From RGIG4079 sp045637505 (GTDB lineage Bacteria > Bacteroidota > Bacteroidia > Bacteroidales > Muribaculaceae), in contig JAZTZO010000041.1 of the NCBI GenBank assembly GCA_045637505.1, positions 62,001 through 126,000 of the forward strand: a DNA stretch of 64,000 nucleotides, written 5' to 3'. Positions 37,627 through 48,900 of this stretch are shown here, piece by piece (position 1 is the first letter of the stretch; each line of letters begins with the position of its first letter). The position numbers and the translations under genes were made by a program. The notes under the pieces are model-generated. The model searched no databases, was not told where the DNA came from, and worked only from the letters and a program-made list of their open reading frames with translations.

Positions 37627-40068
37627 CGTAACGACTGTGATGCCAGCACCTCCGAGTTGCACATGCTCATCGCGATAGGATTTTACTCCATTTACCGAGT
37701 CGAGATATTGGCGAATATATTGGCGCAATGCACCTGTGCCAGTGCCATGTAGAATTCTCACCTGTTTGATGCTGAATTGAATAGCATCGTCGATAAAATA
37801 GGTGATAGCTTGCACCGCTTCATCAACTCGCATACCACGCACATCTATCTCTTGCTTGAAATTAAGTTGGCGTTCACGTAATTTATCGGTAGTTGAGGCG
37901 CTTATAAACGATGCTTTTTTTGCTCCCGATTGTGCTTGTGCAATGGTGCGTTTCAATCGGTCGAGTTTTACCGTGGTTTTTAGCATACCAAATGCTACAA
38001 GAGCATTTTTGCCATTGATTTCCATAACAGTACCCACTGCCGATTGACCTTCCATTTTCACATTATCACCCACCGATATTGGTTCAATCTCTTTCTTTTT
38101 GGTTTGAACTTGCTTGTTTTTGCTTTTTGGGGCTTTTTTGAGTAAATGATGCTCATTATTATCGTTGCCCTCTTTGGCCAATTGCTTTTTCTCTTCTTGA
38201 AGACGGCGGCGAGCCTCGAGAGTGCGCTCTTTTTCGGCTTGAGCTTGCTTAATTTCATGAATAGTGCGCTCGATTGATGCGTTACTGCTGTCGAGGATGC
38301 GGCGAGCTTCATCGCGAGCTTCACTGATGATTTCACGGCGTTTTTCGCGCAATTGTGTCGCATCATTTTCATATTGTTCGAGCAGATGTTCGAGTTTTTT
38401 CTCTTTTTGGCGTATTGCAGTGCGCTTGTTTTCCCAATAGCGTTTGTCGCGAGTGATATCGAGTAGATATTTGTCGAGATTGATATAATCGCTGCCCACA
38501 ATCTCCTCGGCATTGGCAATGATTTCGCTTGGCAAACCTATCTTTTTAGCAATCTCAACGGCAAATGAACTGCCCGGATTACCGATAGATAGTTTGAACT
38601 GTGGTTGCATCAAGTGGCGGTCATAGAGCATCGACCCATTAATAAGCCCAGGTGTGTCTTCGGCAAAATGTTTAAGGTTTTGATAGTGGGTTGTAATCAC
38701 ACCCCACATCTCCTTGTCGTTAAACACTTTTAGTATCGCTTGCGCTATGGCTCCACCTATTTGAGGTTCTGTGCCACCGCCAAACTCATCAATCAACACC
38801 AATGTTGATTTGCGACCTTTGGCCACAAAATGTTTCATGTTTTTGAGGTGAGAACTATATGTACTCAAATCATCTTCGAGCGATTGGTCATCACCTATGT
38901 CAATAAAAATATCATCAAAAATCCCTATGTGAGAGTTTTCATATAAGGGTGGCAATAATCCACATTGTGCCATATATTGCACCGTGCCTACAGTCTTGAG
39001 GCACACCGATTTACCTCCAGCGTTAGGCCCCGAAATGATTAACAATCGATTTTGAGGTGTGAGGGTTATATCGAGTGGCACAATCTCTTTCCCTTGTCGG
39101 GCAAGCGATTGTAATAATACGGGGTGGCATGCATGATACCACTCCATTTCGGGATTATCACTCAACGAGGGTAGTTCGCCACCTATTTCTTGAGCAAATA
39201 AGGCCTTGGCATGAATAAAGTCAAATTCACCCAGAATGGCATAACTCACAAGCATTTCATCAATGTGAGGACGCATCTCGTCGGCTACCGATGTGAGAAT
39301 GCGAGTAATTTCACGTCGTTCATCCATCTGCAATTCGCGCACACGGTTGTTGGCTTCAACAATCTCGGCAGGCTCAATGAAAACTGTTTTCCCTGAAGCC
39401 GATTCGTCATGCACAATACCATTGATTTTGCGTTTATACATTGGCGATACAGGGATTACCAATCGTCCGTCGCGCACCGATGGGGTAGTGTCACCCTCGA
39501 GATACCCTTCTTTTGTAGCACGCGAAATCACACGGCGCATAGCAGCGTTGATTGTCCCAGTCATAGCCGACAATGCTCGGCGTATTTCGGCAAGTTCTGG
39601 CGACGCATTATCCTTCACATTGCCAAATCTATCTACTACACGGTCAATGGTTGATACGATATAAGGAAAAGCAATGAGCATGAGCGATAGTTGGTCAAGA
39701 ACAGGATAGGGGCTTATGCCATCTTCATTGCGATGATGAGCAAAAAAAGTTGATATCCCGGCAATTGTAGCGAGCGATTGGCGTATGTGTAGCAAATCGG
39801 GGGCAGGGATAAAAGTCCCCGGCACACGCATATTTTTTAATAAAGCATTTACATCGTGAATATTTTCTAATGGCAATGTCTCATCACTAGCGATGATTAT
39901 TTTCATCTCGCTTGTTGATGTTAGCAAGCGTTTTACCGTATCATAATCGGTCGAAAACGCCATTTCTTGGCAGTATTCTTTGCCAAGTGACGATGTACAA
40001 CGATTTGCCACCATGTCACGCACAGCAGCAAAACCTATCTTCTTCTCAAAACTATCGGGATAAATCAT
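37618..40068 (-). CDS. mutS2: Endonuclease MutS2
   Basis: 816 residues, close to the family length. It has a MutS core and clamp region, then an ATPase with Walker A GPNAGGKS at 347-354 and IDEFGGGTEP (Walker B). A long basic coiled coil (about 530-650) leads to a C-terminal Smr nuclease domain with DVRGMRVDEA and LHGTGTGALR. In other bacteria MutS2 suppresses homologous recombination or rescues collided ribosomes. The -7 promoter element ends only four bases before the ATG, suggesting a leaderless mRNA. It converges on and overlaps feoB by nine bases. Confidence 0.95.
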   Translation of the reverse strand: MIYPDSFEKKIGFAAVRDMVANRCTSSLGKEYCQEMAFSTDYDTVKRLLTSTSEMKIIIASDETLPLENIHDVNALLKNMRVPGTFIPAPDLLHIRQSLATIAGISTFFAHHRNEDGISPYPVLDQLSLMLIAFPYIVSTIDRVVDRFGNVKDNASPELAEIRRALSAMTGTINAAMRRVISRATKEGYLEGDTTPSVRDGRLVIPVSPMYKRKINGIVHDESASGKTVFIEPAEIVEANNRVRELQMDERREITRILTSVADEMRPHIDEMLVSYAILGEFDFIHAKALFAQEIGGELPSLSDNPEMEWYHACHPVLLQSLARQGKEIVPLDITLTPQNRLLIISGPNAGGKSVCLKTVGTVQYMAQCGLLPPLYENSHIGIFDDIFIDIGDDQSLEDDLSTYSSHLKNMKHFVAKGRKSTLVLIDEFGGGTEPQIGGAIAQAILKVFNDKEMWGVITTHYQNLKHFAEDTPGLINGSMLYDRHLMQPQFKLSIGNPGSSFAVEIAKKIGLPSEIIANAEEIVGSDYINLDKYLLDITRDKRYWENKRTAIRQKEKKLEHLLEQYENDATQLREKRREIISEARDEARRILDSSNASIERTIHEIKQAQAEKERTLEARRRLQEEKKQLAKEGNDNNEHHLLKKAPKSKNKQVQTKKKEIEPISVGDNVKMEGQSAVGTVMEINGKNALVAFGMLKTTVKLDRLKRTIAQAQSGAKKASFISASTTDKLRERQLNFKQEIDVRGMRVDEAVQAITYFIDDAIQFSIKQVRILHGTGTGALRQYIRQYLDSVNGVKSYRDEHVQLGGAGITVVTLE

Positions 40069-40072
40069 AATG

Positions 40073-40080
40073 CAAAGTTA
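40073..40080 (-). promoter_or_regulatory. -7 promoter element of mutS2, abutting the start codon
   Basis: TAACTTTG on the minus strand, with only CATT between its last G and the ATG at 40068. With the usual spacing of about seven bases, transcription would begin at or within the start codon. Confidence 0.5.
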
Positions 40081-40319
40081 CTACTATTTTTATGAATAAA
40101 TGAAAATCAACAAAAAATATATAATTAACTTGCTATGTGATTGGGCGATTTTAGACAGACTGTCACAATTTATTTAGGCAACTATAACTTTGTTGGCACA
40201 ATTTATTATGTAACTAGTTGATTCACATTGAATACCCCTCCGAATTGCGAAGTGCAATTCTCGTCCCTCCCTATTATCCCATATATAAACAAAATCTATT
40301 GCATGATAGATTTTATCGG
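40081..40319. other. Intergenic region with a spaced direct repeat
   Basis: No gene is seen between divergent mutS2 and the superoxide reductase gene. CACAATTTATT occurs twice in direct orientation (40174-40184 and 40197-40207), flanking a second -7-like TAACTTTG at 40185-40192. This could be an operator or chance in A/T-rich DNA. Confidence 0.35.
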
Positions 40320-40350
40320 TTGGAGGGTGTTGAAAAGGTATATATCTTTG
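40320..40350 (+). promoter_or_regulatory. Promoter of the superoxide reductase gene
   Basis: TTG (40320-40322), 20 bases, TATCTTTG (40343-40350). The leader is about 45 bases. Confidence 0.55.
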
Positions 40351-40400
40351 CAATGTAAATCAAAACAAACGAATAACTAACAATAAAAAATATAATAATT

Positions 40401-40775
40401 ATGGCTACAAAATTTTTCAAATGCAATCATTGCGGTAATGTAATAGTAAAAGTTGTTGATGCAGGTGTGCCTGTGATGTGCTGTGGCGAAAAGATGGTGG
40501 AACTTGTTCCTAACACTGTTGACGCAAGTGGCGAAAAACATCTTCCAGTGGTAACTGTTCTTGACAATAATAGTATAAAGGTTGAGGTGGGTAGTGTGCA
40601 TCACCCAATGTTGCCCGAACATCATATCTCATTTGTGTATGTAGAAACCGAAAATGGTGGAATACAAGTAAACTTGAAAGATAAACCCGAAGCCGTGGTG
40701 TATCTTGGCGAAGAAAAAGCCGTAGCAGTGTATGAATACTGCAACCTACATGGCCTTTGGAAAACTGAATTGTAA
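40401..40775 (+). CDS. dfx: Superoxide reductase (desulfoferrodoxin, 2Fe type)
   Basis: 124 residues. The N-terminal desulforedoxin-like centre I has CNHC (Cys8, Cys11) and adjacent Cys27-Cys28. The catalytic centre II has EKH (Glu45, Lys46, His47), HHPMLPEHH (His67/68, His74/75) and YCNLHG (Cys114, His117), giving the four-His one-Cys iron site and the catalytic Lys. It reduces superoxide to hydrogen peroxide without making oxygen, a typical defence in anaerobes. It is a single-gene unit with its own promoter and terminator. Confidence 0.95.
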   Translation: MATKFFKCNHCGNVIVKVVDAGVPVMCCGEKMVELVPNTVDASGEKHLPVVTVLDNNSIKVEVGSVHHPMLPEHHISFVYVETENGGIQVNLKDKPEAVVYLGEEKAVAVYEYCNLHGLWKTEL

Positions 40776-40795
40776 ATTAGAGGTATATATCGATG

Positions 40796-40831
40796 ATGGG
40801 AGGTGTGTCGTGCGGGTGACACATCTCCCAT
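40796..40831. terminator. Bidirectional terminator between dfx and the symporter gene
   Basis: A 14-bp stem with one G-T pair (40796-40809 with 40818-40831) and an eight-base loop, between two convergent genes. Confidence 0.8.
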
Positions 40832-40837
40832 TTATGT

Positions 40838-42190
40838 TTAATTGCCTCGGTCGTTGAGGTGGTTGTCCCAGAGATAATGTTTGGTTTCTTTAGCTATTAA
40901 GCCCGACAAGAGGAGCAGTGATATGAGGTTGGGTATAGCCATAAGAGCGTTCATGATATCAGAAATAGTCCACACAACCGATAGGTTGACTATTGCGCCA
41001 AAGAAAACGGCTATAATCCACACGATGCGATAAAGTTTAACATATTTCACACCGCTAAGGTATTCAACCGACTTTTCTCCATAATAGCACCATCCAAGAA
41101 TCGTTGAAAAAGCAAAGGTGAATAGTGAAATGGTGAGCATGATGCTACCTCCAAAGGGTAGTTTGGCAAACGCGGCAGTGGTGAGAGTGCCACCCAATGA
41201 GGTGTCGATATCGGGGTATGCGATGATGCAACTCACTAAAACAATGCCAGTGAGTGCGCATATAATAACGGTGTCCCAAAATGTACCTGAAGCCGATACT
41301 AGCGCTTGTCGCACAGGGTTGCGTGTTTGAGCTGCTGCAGCAACAATAGGAGCCGAACCAAGTCCCGATTCGTTGGAGAATAGCCCACGAGCTATACCAA
41401 AACGCATTGCCACAATCATTGCCGAACCAAGAAATCCACCACCTACGGCCTCAGTAGAAAATGCCGAGTCGATGATGAGAGATATTGCAGCCGGTACATA
41501 ATCAAAGTTTAGGATTAAAAGCCATAAACAGCCCACAATATAAAATATTGCCATGAGAGGCACTAATGTAGTGCATACTTTAGCAATTCCTTTAACGCCA
41601 AAAATAATTACAAGGGCAACAAGTGAGGCTATGATGATGCCACTGATGTGTGACGGAACTCCCCATGTGTCATTAACGAGAAGCGCGATAGAATTGGATT
41701 GCACCATATTGCCAATGCCAAGGGCAGCAACGGCAGTGAAGATGCAGAAAAGTATTGCCAACCATTTCATGTTCAAGCCGCGTTCAAGGGCATACATAGG
41801 ACCTCCCGACATTTCGCCTTTGGTATTAGTTACTCGATATTTGATTGCGAGCAATCCTTCGGAATATTTAGTGGCAATGCCGAGCACACCTGTAAGCCAA
41901 CACCAAAATACTGCTCCTGGTCCACCAAGAGATATTGCAGTAGCTACACCAATTATATTACCAGTCCCTATAGTGGCAGCTAAAGCTGTGGCGAGAGCCG
42001 CAAATTGGCTGACATCGCCTTTGGATTTGCTGTCGCTGTGAAGCGATATTTTAATGGCGGTAAATATTTTGCGTTGAGGGAAACGTAATCTAATAGTTAG
42101 ATATATATGTGTGCCCAATAATAGTATTATCATTGGCCAACTCCATATAATTTCACTCATTGATTGTAAGATACTCTCAAATTGCTCCAT
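40838..42190 (-). CDS. Alanine/glycine:cation symporter (AGCS family)
   Basis: 450 residues with about 11 hydrophobic helices. Family motifs include TGNIIGVATAISLGGPGAVFW near the N-terminus, GEMSGGPMYALERGL, and FSNESGLGSAPIVAAAA in the middle. It imports alanine or glycine with Na+ or H+ across the inner membrane. It is transcribed alone, with TACCTTTG at 42220-42227 as a probable -7 element, divergent from ruvA. Confidence 0.93.
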   Translation of the reverse strand: MEQFESILQSMSEIIWSWPMIILLLGTHIYLTIRLRFPQRKIFTAIKISLHSDSKSKGDVSQFAALATALAATIGTGNIIGVATAISLGGPGAVFWCWLTGVLGIATKYSEGLLAIKYRVTNTKGEMSGGPMYALERGLNMKWLAILFCIFTAVAALGIGNMVQSNSIALLVNDTWGVPSHISGIIIASLVALVIIFGVKGIAKVCTTLVPLMAIFYIVGCLWLLILNFDYVPAAISLIIDSAFSTEAVGGGFLGSAMIVAMRFGIARGLFSNESGLGSAPIVAAAAQTRNPVRQALVSASGTFWDTVIICALTGIVLVSCIIAYPDIDTSLGGTLTTAAFAKLPFGGSIMLTISLFTFAFSTILGWCYYGEKSVEYLSGVKYVKLYRIVWIIAVFFGAIVNLSVVWTISDIMNALMAIPNLISLLLLSGLIAKETKHYLWDNHLNDRGN

Positions 42191-42219
42191 GTGTGTAGTG
42201 AAAAATCTAAATATAAATA

Positions 42220-42227
42220 CAAAGGTA
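42220..42227 (-). promoter_or_regulatory. -7 promoter element of the AGCS symporter gene
   Basis: TACCTTTG on the minus strand, 30 bases before the start. No clear -33 box. Confidence 0.45.
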
Positions 42228-42282
42228 GTAAATTATAACGATTTGTGTGGACAAGAGTGGCCAAAAAGTGAAATATATTATG

Positions 42283-42290
42283 TAACTTTG
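42283..42290 (+). promoter_or_regulatory. -7 promoter element of ruvA-sprA
   Basis: TAACTTTG, 32 bases before the ruvA start. No convincing -33 element. Confidence 0.5.
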
Positions 42291-42321
42291 TATCATAGAT
42301 AAATAAAGAGAAGAATTAACT

Positions 42322-42903
42322 ATGTTTGAATATATAAAAGGAGAGTTGGCTGAATTAACGCCAACTTATGCTGTAATAGATTGTGGAGGTGTGGGATATA
42401 TGCTTAATATCTCAGTGCCAACATATTCGGCGCTTGACGGATTGAAGAACGCAAAGTTGTTGGTACATGAGGCGATTAGAGAGGATGCCCATGTGTTGTA
42501 TGGCTTTATAAATGAACAAGAACGCAGTTTGTTTAGGTTGCTGATAGGGGTGTCGGGTGTAGGAGCTAACACTGCTCGCATGATATTGTCGTCGATAGCT
42601 GCACCACAATTGGAGCAATTTATATTGTCGGGCGACCATGCTATGCTCAAAAAAGTGAAGGGAATAGGCTCAAAAACTGCCGAAAGAATAATTGTTGACC
42701 TTAAAGATAAAATAAAACCCACAGGAGATACGTTTATATTACAACCATCGGTGACTAATGAGGTGTATGAAGAAGCGTTAGCAGCATTGGTAATGCTCGG
42801 ATTTAATCGCGTGCAGTCACATAAAGTGCTTAAGAAATTGTTTGATAATGAGCCTTCTATAGCTGTAGAAGTGGCTATTAAAAAGGCCTTATCGATGATG
42901 TAG
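42322..42903 (+). CDS. ruvA: Holliday junction branch migration protein RuvA
   Basis: 193 residues of the usual three-domain RuvA: an OB-fold domain (MFEYIKGELAELTPTYAVID), a helix-hairpin-helix domain with LIGVSGVGANTARMIL and LKKVKGIGSKTAERII, and a small C-terminal domain that contacts RuvB. It binds four-way DNA junctions and loads the RuvB motor. It lies 26 bases upstream of sprA with no terminator between. The ruvA-sprA neighbourhood is also known in Flavobacterium. Confidence 0.95.
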   Translation: MFEYIKGELAELTPTYAVIDCGGVGYMLNISVPTYSALDGLKNAKLLVHEAIREDAHVLYGFINEQERSLFRLLIGVSGVGANTARMILSSIAAPQLEQFILSGDHAMLKKVKGIGSKTAERIIVDLKDKIKPTGDTFILQPSVTNEVYEEALAALVMLGFNRVQSHKVLKKLFDNEPSIAVEVAIKKALSMM

Positions 42904-42929
42904 CACGATGGTTGCAACGATATTGTTAA

Positions 42930-45900
42930 ATGGGAAAAGTAGAAGGTAAGAAACGGAAAAAATATGGATTATTGTTGGGAATAGTAGCGATGCTGTTCTC
43001 TACATCTTTGTTTTATTCGGCTGCGCAATATTATAAGTCGGAGTTGAAAGCCCCATCGCCTTCTCAAACTGTGGCTCCAAAAGAGGAATCCACACAAAAA
43101 AAGCAACAAAAAGAGTTGCCTTATCCAATAAAACAGGCTGCTCCTCAAACATATGAAGAGCTTCTAACTCCTCAAGAAACCCCAATAGACCTTCGTCAAC
43201 CCAAGAATATTGAGTCGCATGCCGAGTATGATCCTTTAACTCGCACATATGTGATTAGGACCAAAGTTGGTGATAGAGAAATTGTTACACCTTTTATCTT
43301 GTCGGAAAAACAATATAATGATTGGCAGGTGAGAGAGTCGATGCAGGATTATTATCGTCAACGCAATGCCGAGGCTCTTGAGCAGAGTGAGAAAAAACCT
43401 TTTAATATCTTCGACATGAATTTTGCTCTTGGCCCATTGGAAAAAATATTTGGACCGGGTGGCGTTCAGTTAAAGACACAGGGTTCGATAACGATTAATA
43501 TGGGAGTGAAGTCAAATAAAACCGATAACCCATCATTGTCATTAGACTCGCGCAGAAAAACTTACTTTGACTTTGACCAAAAGATTCAAGCAAATATCAC
43601 TGCTTCGGTGGGCGATCGCATGAAGTTTAATATGTCGTATAATACCGATGCGACATTTGATTTTGACTCAAAGAATATTAAACTCGCGTATGAAGGTAAA
43701 GAAGATGATATTGTAAAAAATATCGAAGCGGGTAATGTGAGCATGACTACTGGATCGTCGTTGATAAAAGGTAGCACCGCATTGTTTGGTGTTAAATCAA
43801 AACTACAATTTGGTAAATTCACTGCAACAGCTCTTGTGTCGCAACAAAACTCTGAATCAAAGACTGTGAATACTAAAGGCGGAGCTCAAACAACCGATTT
43901 TGAGGTTAATGCCGATGAGTATGATCAAAACCGTCACTATTTTTTGGCTCATTATTTCCGTGATAATTACGATAAATTTGCTTCAAAATTGCCATATGTG
44001 TCATCGGGCGTGAATATTACTCGCATTGAAGTGTGGGTGACAAATAAGAGTGGCAACTATAACCAATCGCGCAACTTGGTGGCATTTATGGACTTGGGTG
44101 AAAATCGCAGATTGGCCAATAATAATTGGGTACCAAATCATACATTTGATAATCCAGCCAATGCCTCTAATAATTTGTTGTCAACAATAAAAACTGAGTA
44201 TCCCGATGCTCGTGATATCAATAAAGTTACACAAGCATTTGAACCACTTGCTGCATATGGCTTTGATGGTGGAAAGGACTATGAGAAAGTAGAAAGTGCA
44301 CGATTGTTGTCGGAATCGGAATATACATTGAACTCAACTTTGGGGTATATTTCAATCAAAAGTGCATTGAATGCCGATGAGGTATTGGCTGTTGCTTATG
44401 AATATACCTATAACGGACAGGTGTATCAAGTAGGGGAGTTCTCGGGCGATGTGACTTCAACCGACAACTCGTTGTATTTGAAGATGCTTAAAAGTACTAC
44501 TGTGGCGCCTAAATTGCCTATGTGGGACTTGATGATGAAAAACGTGTATTCGCTTGGTGCATATAAAATCCAAAAAGATAAGTTTAAACTCAATATTAAA
44601 TATTTGAGTGATACAACAGGTACACAAATTAATTATTTACCTGTTCCGGGGCTTAATGACCAATCATTGTTGCAAGTGATGAATCTTGACCGCATTGACA
44701 ATAATGAGCAGTCTAATCCCGATGGTTTCTTTGATTATATTGAGGGATATACAGTCTTGTCGGCTACTGGTCGAATTATTTTCCCTGTTGTAGAACCTTT
44801 TGGCTCTCATCTTGAATCAAAAATTAATAATCCTCAACTTGCCGAACAATATGTGTATAACGAGTTGTATGACTCAACATTAGTGATAGCAAGACAATTT
44901 GCCGACAAAAATAAGTTTATATTGTCGGGTGAATATCAAGCATCGGGTGGCTCACAAATACGATTAAATGCGATGAATGTGCCACGAGGTTCGGTAGTAG
45001 TAACTGCCGGAGGCGTAACACTTGTGGAAAATAGCGATTATACCGTCGATTATTCAATGGGTATTGTAACGATTACAAACCAAAGTATTATTGACTCGGG
45101 ACAAAGTATCAGTGTATCGCTCGAAAATCAATCAATGTTTAGTACTCAACGCAAAACATTGTTAGGTCTTGATCTTCAATATCAATTCAATAAAGATTTT
45201 AATATTGGAGCAACATTGATGCATTTCTCGGAAAAAGCATTGACCGAGAAGGTTGGCATAGGCGATGAGGTAATAAACAACACAATATGGGGTGCTAATT
45301 TGTCGTACAACACCGAGTTTATGTGGTTGACAAATTTATTGAATAAAATTCCCACTGTAAATGCTACACAACCATCTAAATTTAGTTTGACTGGTGAATT
45401 TGCACAATTAGTTCCTCATCAACAAAAGTCGGGCTCAAATAAAGGAAGTTCATATGTAGATGACTTTGAATCATCGCAAACAGGGGTAGATTTACGTTCT
45501 CCTTATTCATGGTTCTTGGCTTCAACTCCATATGAGCAAGGCTCAAATGCGCTATTCCCCGAGGCTCAATTGGCTAATAATGTTGATTATGGCAAGAATC
45601 GTGCATTGTTGGCATGGTATTATATTGATAGAATGTTCACTCAACGTAACTCAACACTTGCACCTGGATATATTAAGAGCGATTTAGAGCAATTGTCAAA
45701 TCCATATGTGCGTGAGGTTACATCGCGCGAGATTTTCCCTGGTAGAGAGTTGAACTATGGCGAGTCATCGATAATTCAAACGTTAAATCTATCGTTCTAC
45801 CCAACCGAACGTGGTCCATACAACCTTGATGCTTCTAATATTGATGAAAATGGTAATTTATTGTTCCCAGAGAAACGTTGGGGTGGTATTATGCGTAAGA

Positions 45901-48900
45901 TTGATAATACCAACTTTGAGCAATCCAACATTGAGTATCTCCAATTTTGGATGATGAACCCATTCCTTGATGAAAAAAATCCTAATTATGATGGTGGCGA
46001 TTTGTATATCAACTTCGGTGAGTTGAGTGAAGATATCCTTCGAGATGGTTTGAAATCGTATGAAAATGGTATGCCTGTTGATGGCAATCAACAATATATG
46101 CAACCAACAGTGTGGGGTAAGGTATCAAGCCAAAATTCATTGACATATGCGTTTGACAATACGACTGGAGCTCGTCTTGCTCAAGACGTAGGTATTGACG
46201 GCTTGAGCAATGAAGAAGAATTTCAACACGAAACATATTCAAAATACCTTGACCAATTGCGACAAAAATTGTCGCCTACTGCAGTTGAACAAATGCAACT
46301 TGACAGATTCTCGCCATTTAATGACCCCGCTGGTGATAATTATCATTTCTTCCGTGGATATGACTACGATGAGGAGCGATTGTCAATTTTGGAACGATAT
46401 AAACATTATAATGGTGTTGAAGGTAACTCGCTTTCTCCCGAAGATAGTAGCGAGCCGTTATATCAATCGTCAAGAAGTGTTCCCGATGTAGAGGATATTA
46501 ATCAAGATAATACTCTAAATGAGTATGAACGATATTTCCAATATAAAGTTTCAATACGCCCCGAGGACTTGGTAGTAGGTAAAAACTATATTACTGATAA
46601 ACAAGTATCAATGGTGAGAACTCGCGATGGGAAAGACCAAGAGGTTGAATGGTTTCAATTTAAAATTCCATTGAATGATTATGAACGCGTCGTAGGTTCT
46701 ATTTCTGATTTCTCTACTATACGTTTTGCACGTATGTTTATGACAGGCTTTAAACAAGTGACTCACTTGCGCTTTGCAACATTGGAACTTGTGAGAGGAG
46801 AATGGCGTACATATGATTTCAACCTTAATAATCGTGGCGATGCTCCAGCCGAAGGTCAACTCGACATCTCGGTAGTGAATATTGAAGAGAATGCTGCTCG
46901 CCAACCAGTGAACTATGTGTTGCCTCCAGGGGTAACTCGTATTGTTGACCCTGGTCAATCGCAAATTACCCAACTCAATGAACAATCAATGATGATGAAG
47001 GTCGTTGGGTTGCAAGCAGGCGATGGTCGCGGTGTGTATCGTAACACCCAACTCGATTTGCGAAATTATAAAAAGTTGCAAATGTGGATTCACGCCGAAA
47101 AACTTATCGATGATGTGACAAATCTTCGTTCGGGCGAATTATCGGCATTCGTGCGTTTAGGTACCGATGTGAAGAGCAACTACTATGAATATGAAATACC
47201 ATTGACTTTAACACCTGAAGGTAAATATAATACATATTCAACCTCTGACCAATATGCTGTTTGGCCTGCGTCAAACTTCCTTGACTTAAATCTACAAAGC
47301 CTTGTTGATTTGAAGAAAGAGCGCAATATGGCTAAAAATCAAGAGGGTAGCGGGGTAGGATATGGAACTCTATATACTGGTCGCGACCCCAATAATGAGA
47401 ATAATCGCATGGCAGTGTTGGGTAACCCATCATTAAGTGATGTGAGAGTCATTTTGGTAGGTGTTCGCAACAATTCAAGTACCACCAAGGATGGTATTGT
47501 GTGGCTGAATGAATTGAAGGTTACCGATTTTGAAAATGGTGGTGGTTGGGCTGCAAAAGCCAATGCTACTCTTGGCGTGTCGGATGTAGCAACTGTTAAT
47601 GTTGGCGCTCATATTGAAACTGCTGGTTTTGGTGGAGTGGATCAGTCGCTCAACTCGCGACGAATGGATGATTATGAGCAATATAATGTTGCTGTACAAG
47701 CCGATTTAGGTCGATTCCTCCCTGAAAAGGCTAAACTTAAAGCCCCTATCTATTATTCGGTAGCAAAGGAAAAAACATCTCCAAAATATAACCCTCTTGA
47801 CCAAGATGTATTGCTCAATGATGCACTTGAGGCAACTACAACACAACACGAAAAAGATTCAATTGAAGGTTTTGCGATTGAACGAAACACAATAGAAAGT
47901 TTTAGTATCTCGGGGTTGAAATTTGATGTCCAAAGCAAAAATCCTATGCCTTGGGACCCTGCAAACTTTACATTGAATTTCTCTTTCAACAAACAAACAA
48001 AGATGGATCCTACTACCGAATATGAATATACCAATGACTATAGAGGTAGTTTCCAATATTCATATAGCCCATATGTGAAGGGTCTAAAACCATTCTCGTG
48101 GATTAAGAGCAAAAATAAAAATATCAAGTTCCTTAAAGATTGGGAATTGAATTATTTGCCTAATACAATTTCATTCCTCACCTCAATGTCGCGTTATTAT
48201 TATGAACAACAAACGCGTAGTGAGGTTGATGTTATGTTCCAGTTGCCAGTGTCGGTGAGTAAAAATTTCTTATGGGATAGACAATTGGCTATAACTTGGA
48301 ACTTGACAAAGCAATTAAGTCTTACATTTAATTCAAATACTGCAGCTCGTATTGAAGAACCTATAGGCGCTGTTAATCGCAAACTATTCCCAGATAGATA
48401 TAAAGAGTGGAAAGATTCGGTGTGGCAAAATGTTCTTCAGATGGGTACTCCCTGGTCATATAATCAAACATTTACAGGGTCATACAAGTTGCCATTCAGT
48501 AAGATTCCTGTGCTTGATTTCATTACGGGTTCGGTAAGCTATAATGCTATTTATAAATGGGATCGTGGTGCACAAATTGAAGATGTGTATCTTGGAAATA
48601 CCATTTCAAATCAAGCATCGTGGAACGCCGATGGTAGATTGAATTTTGAATCGTTGTATAAGAAAGTACCTTATCTCAAAGATGTTGAAAAAAGATTTAA
48701 TTCAACGCGTAAAGTTGAGAAAAATAGAAAACCAAAGAAATTTGAACGCACCTATAAATTGCTTCAAGACACGTCATTAGTGATAAAGCATAATTTGCGT
48801 TCAAAGAAGGTTAAAGTTACGGCTAAAACGACCAAGAACGAGCCGTTTACAGTTAAAACTCGAACTATTGATGCAAATACCGTTGAGGTGCTCACCCGTG

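Noticed and set aside
41553..42041. 162-codon open frame antisense to the AGCS symporter
   Set aside because: It is fully inside a clear transporter gene and its sequence is proline- and alanine-rich shadow translation.
42366..42917. 183-codon open frame antisense to ruvA
   Set aside because: It overlaps all of ruvA on the opposite strand, with no recognisable domain; a shadow of biased codon use.
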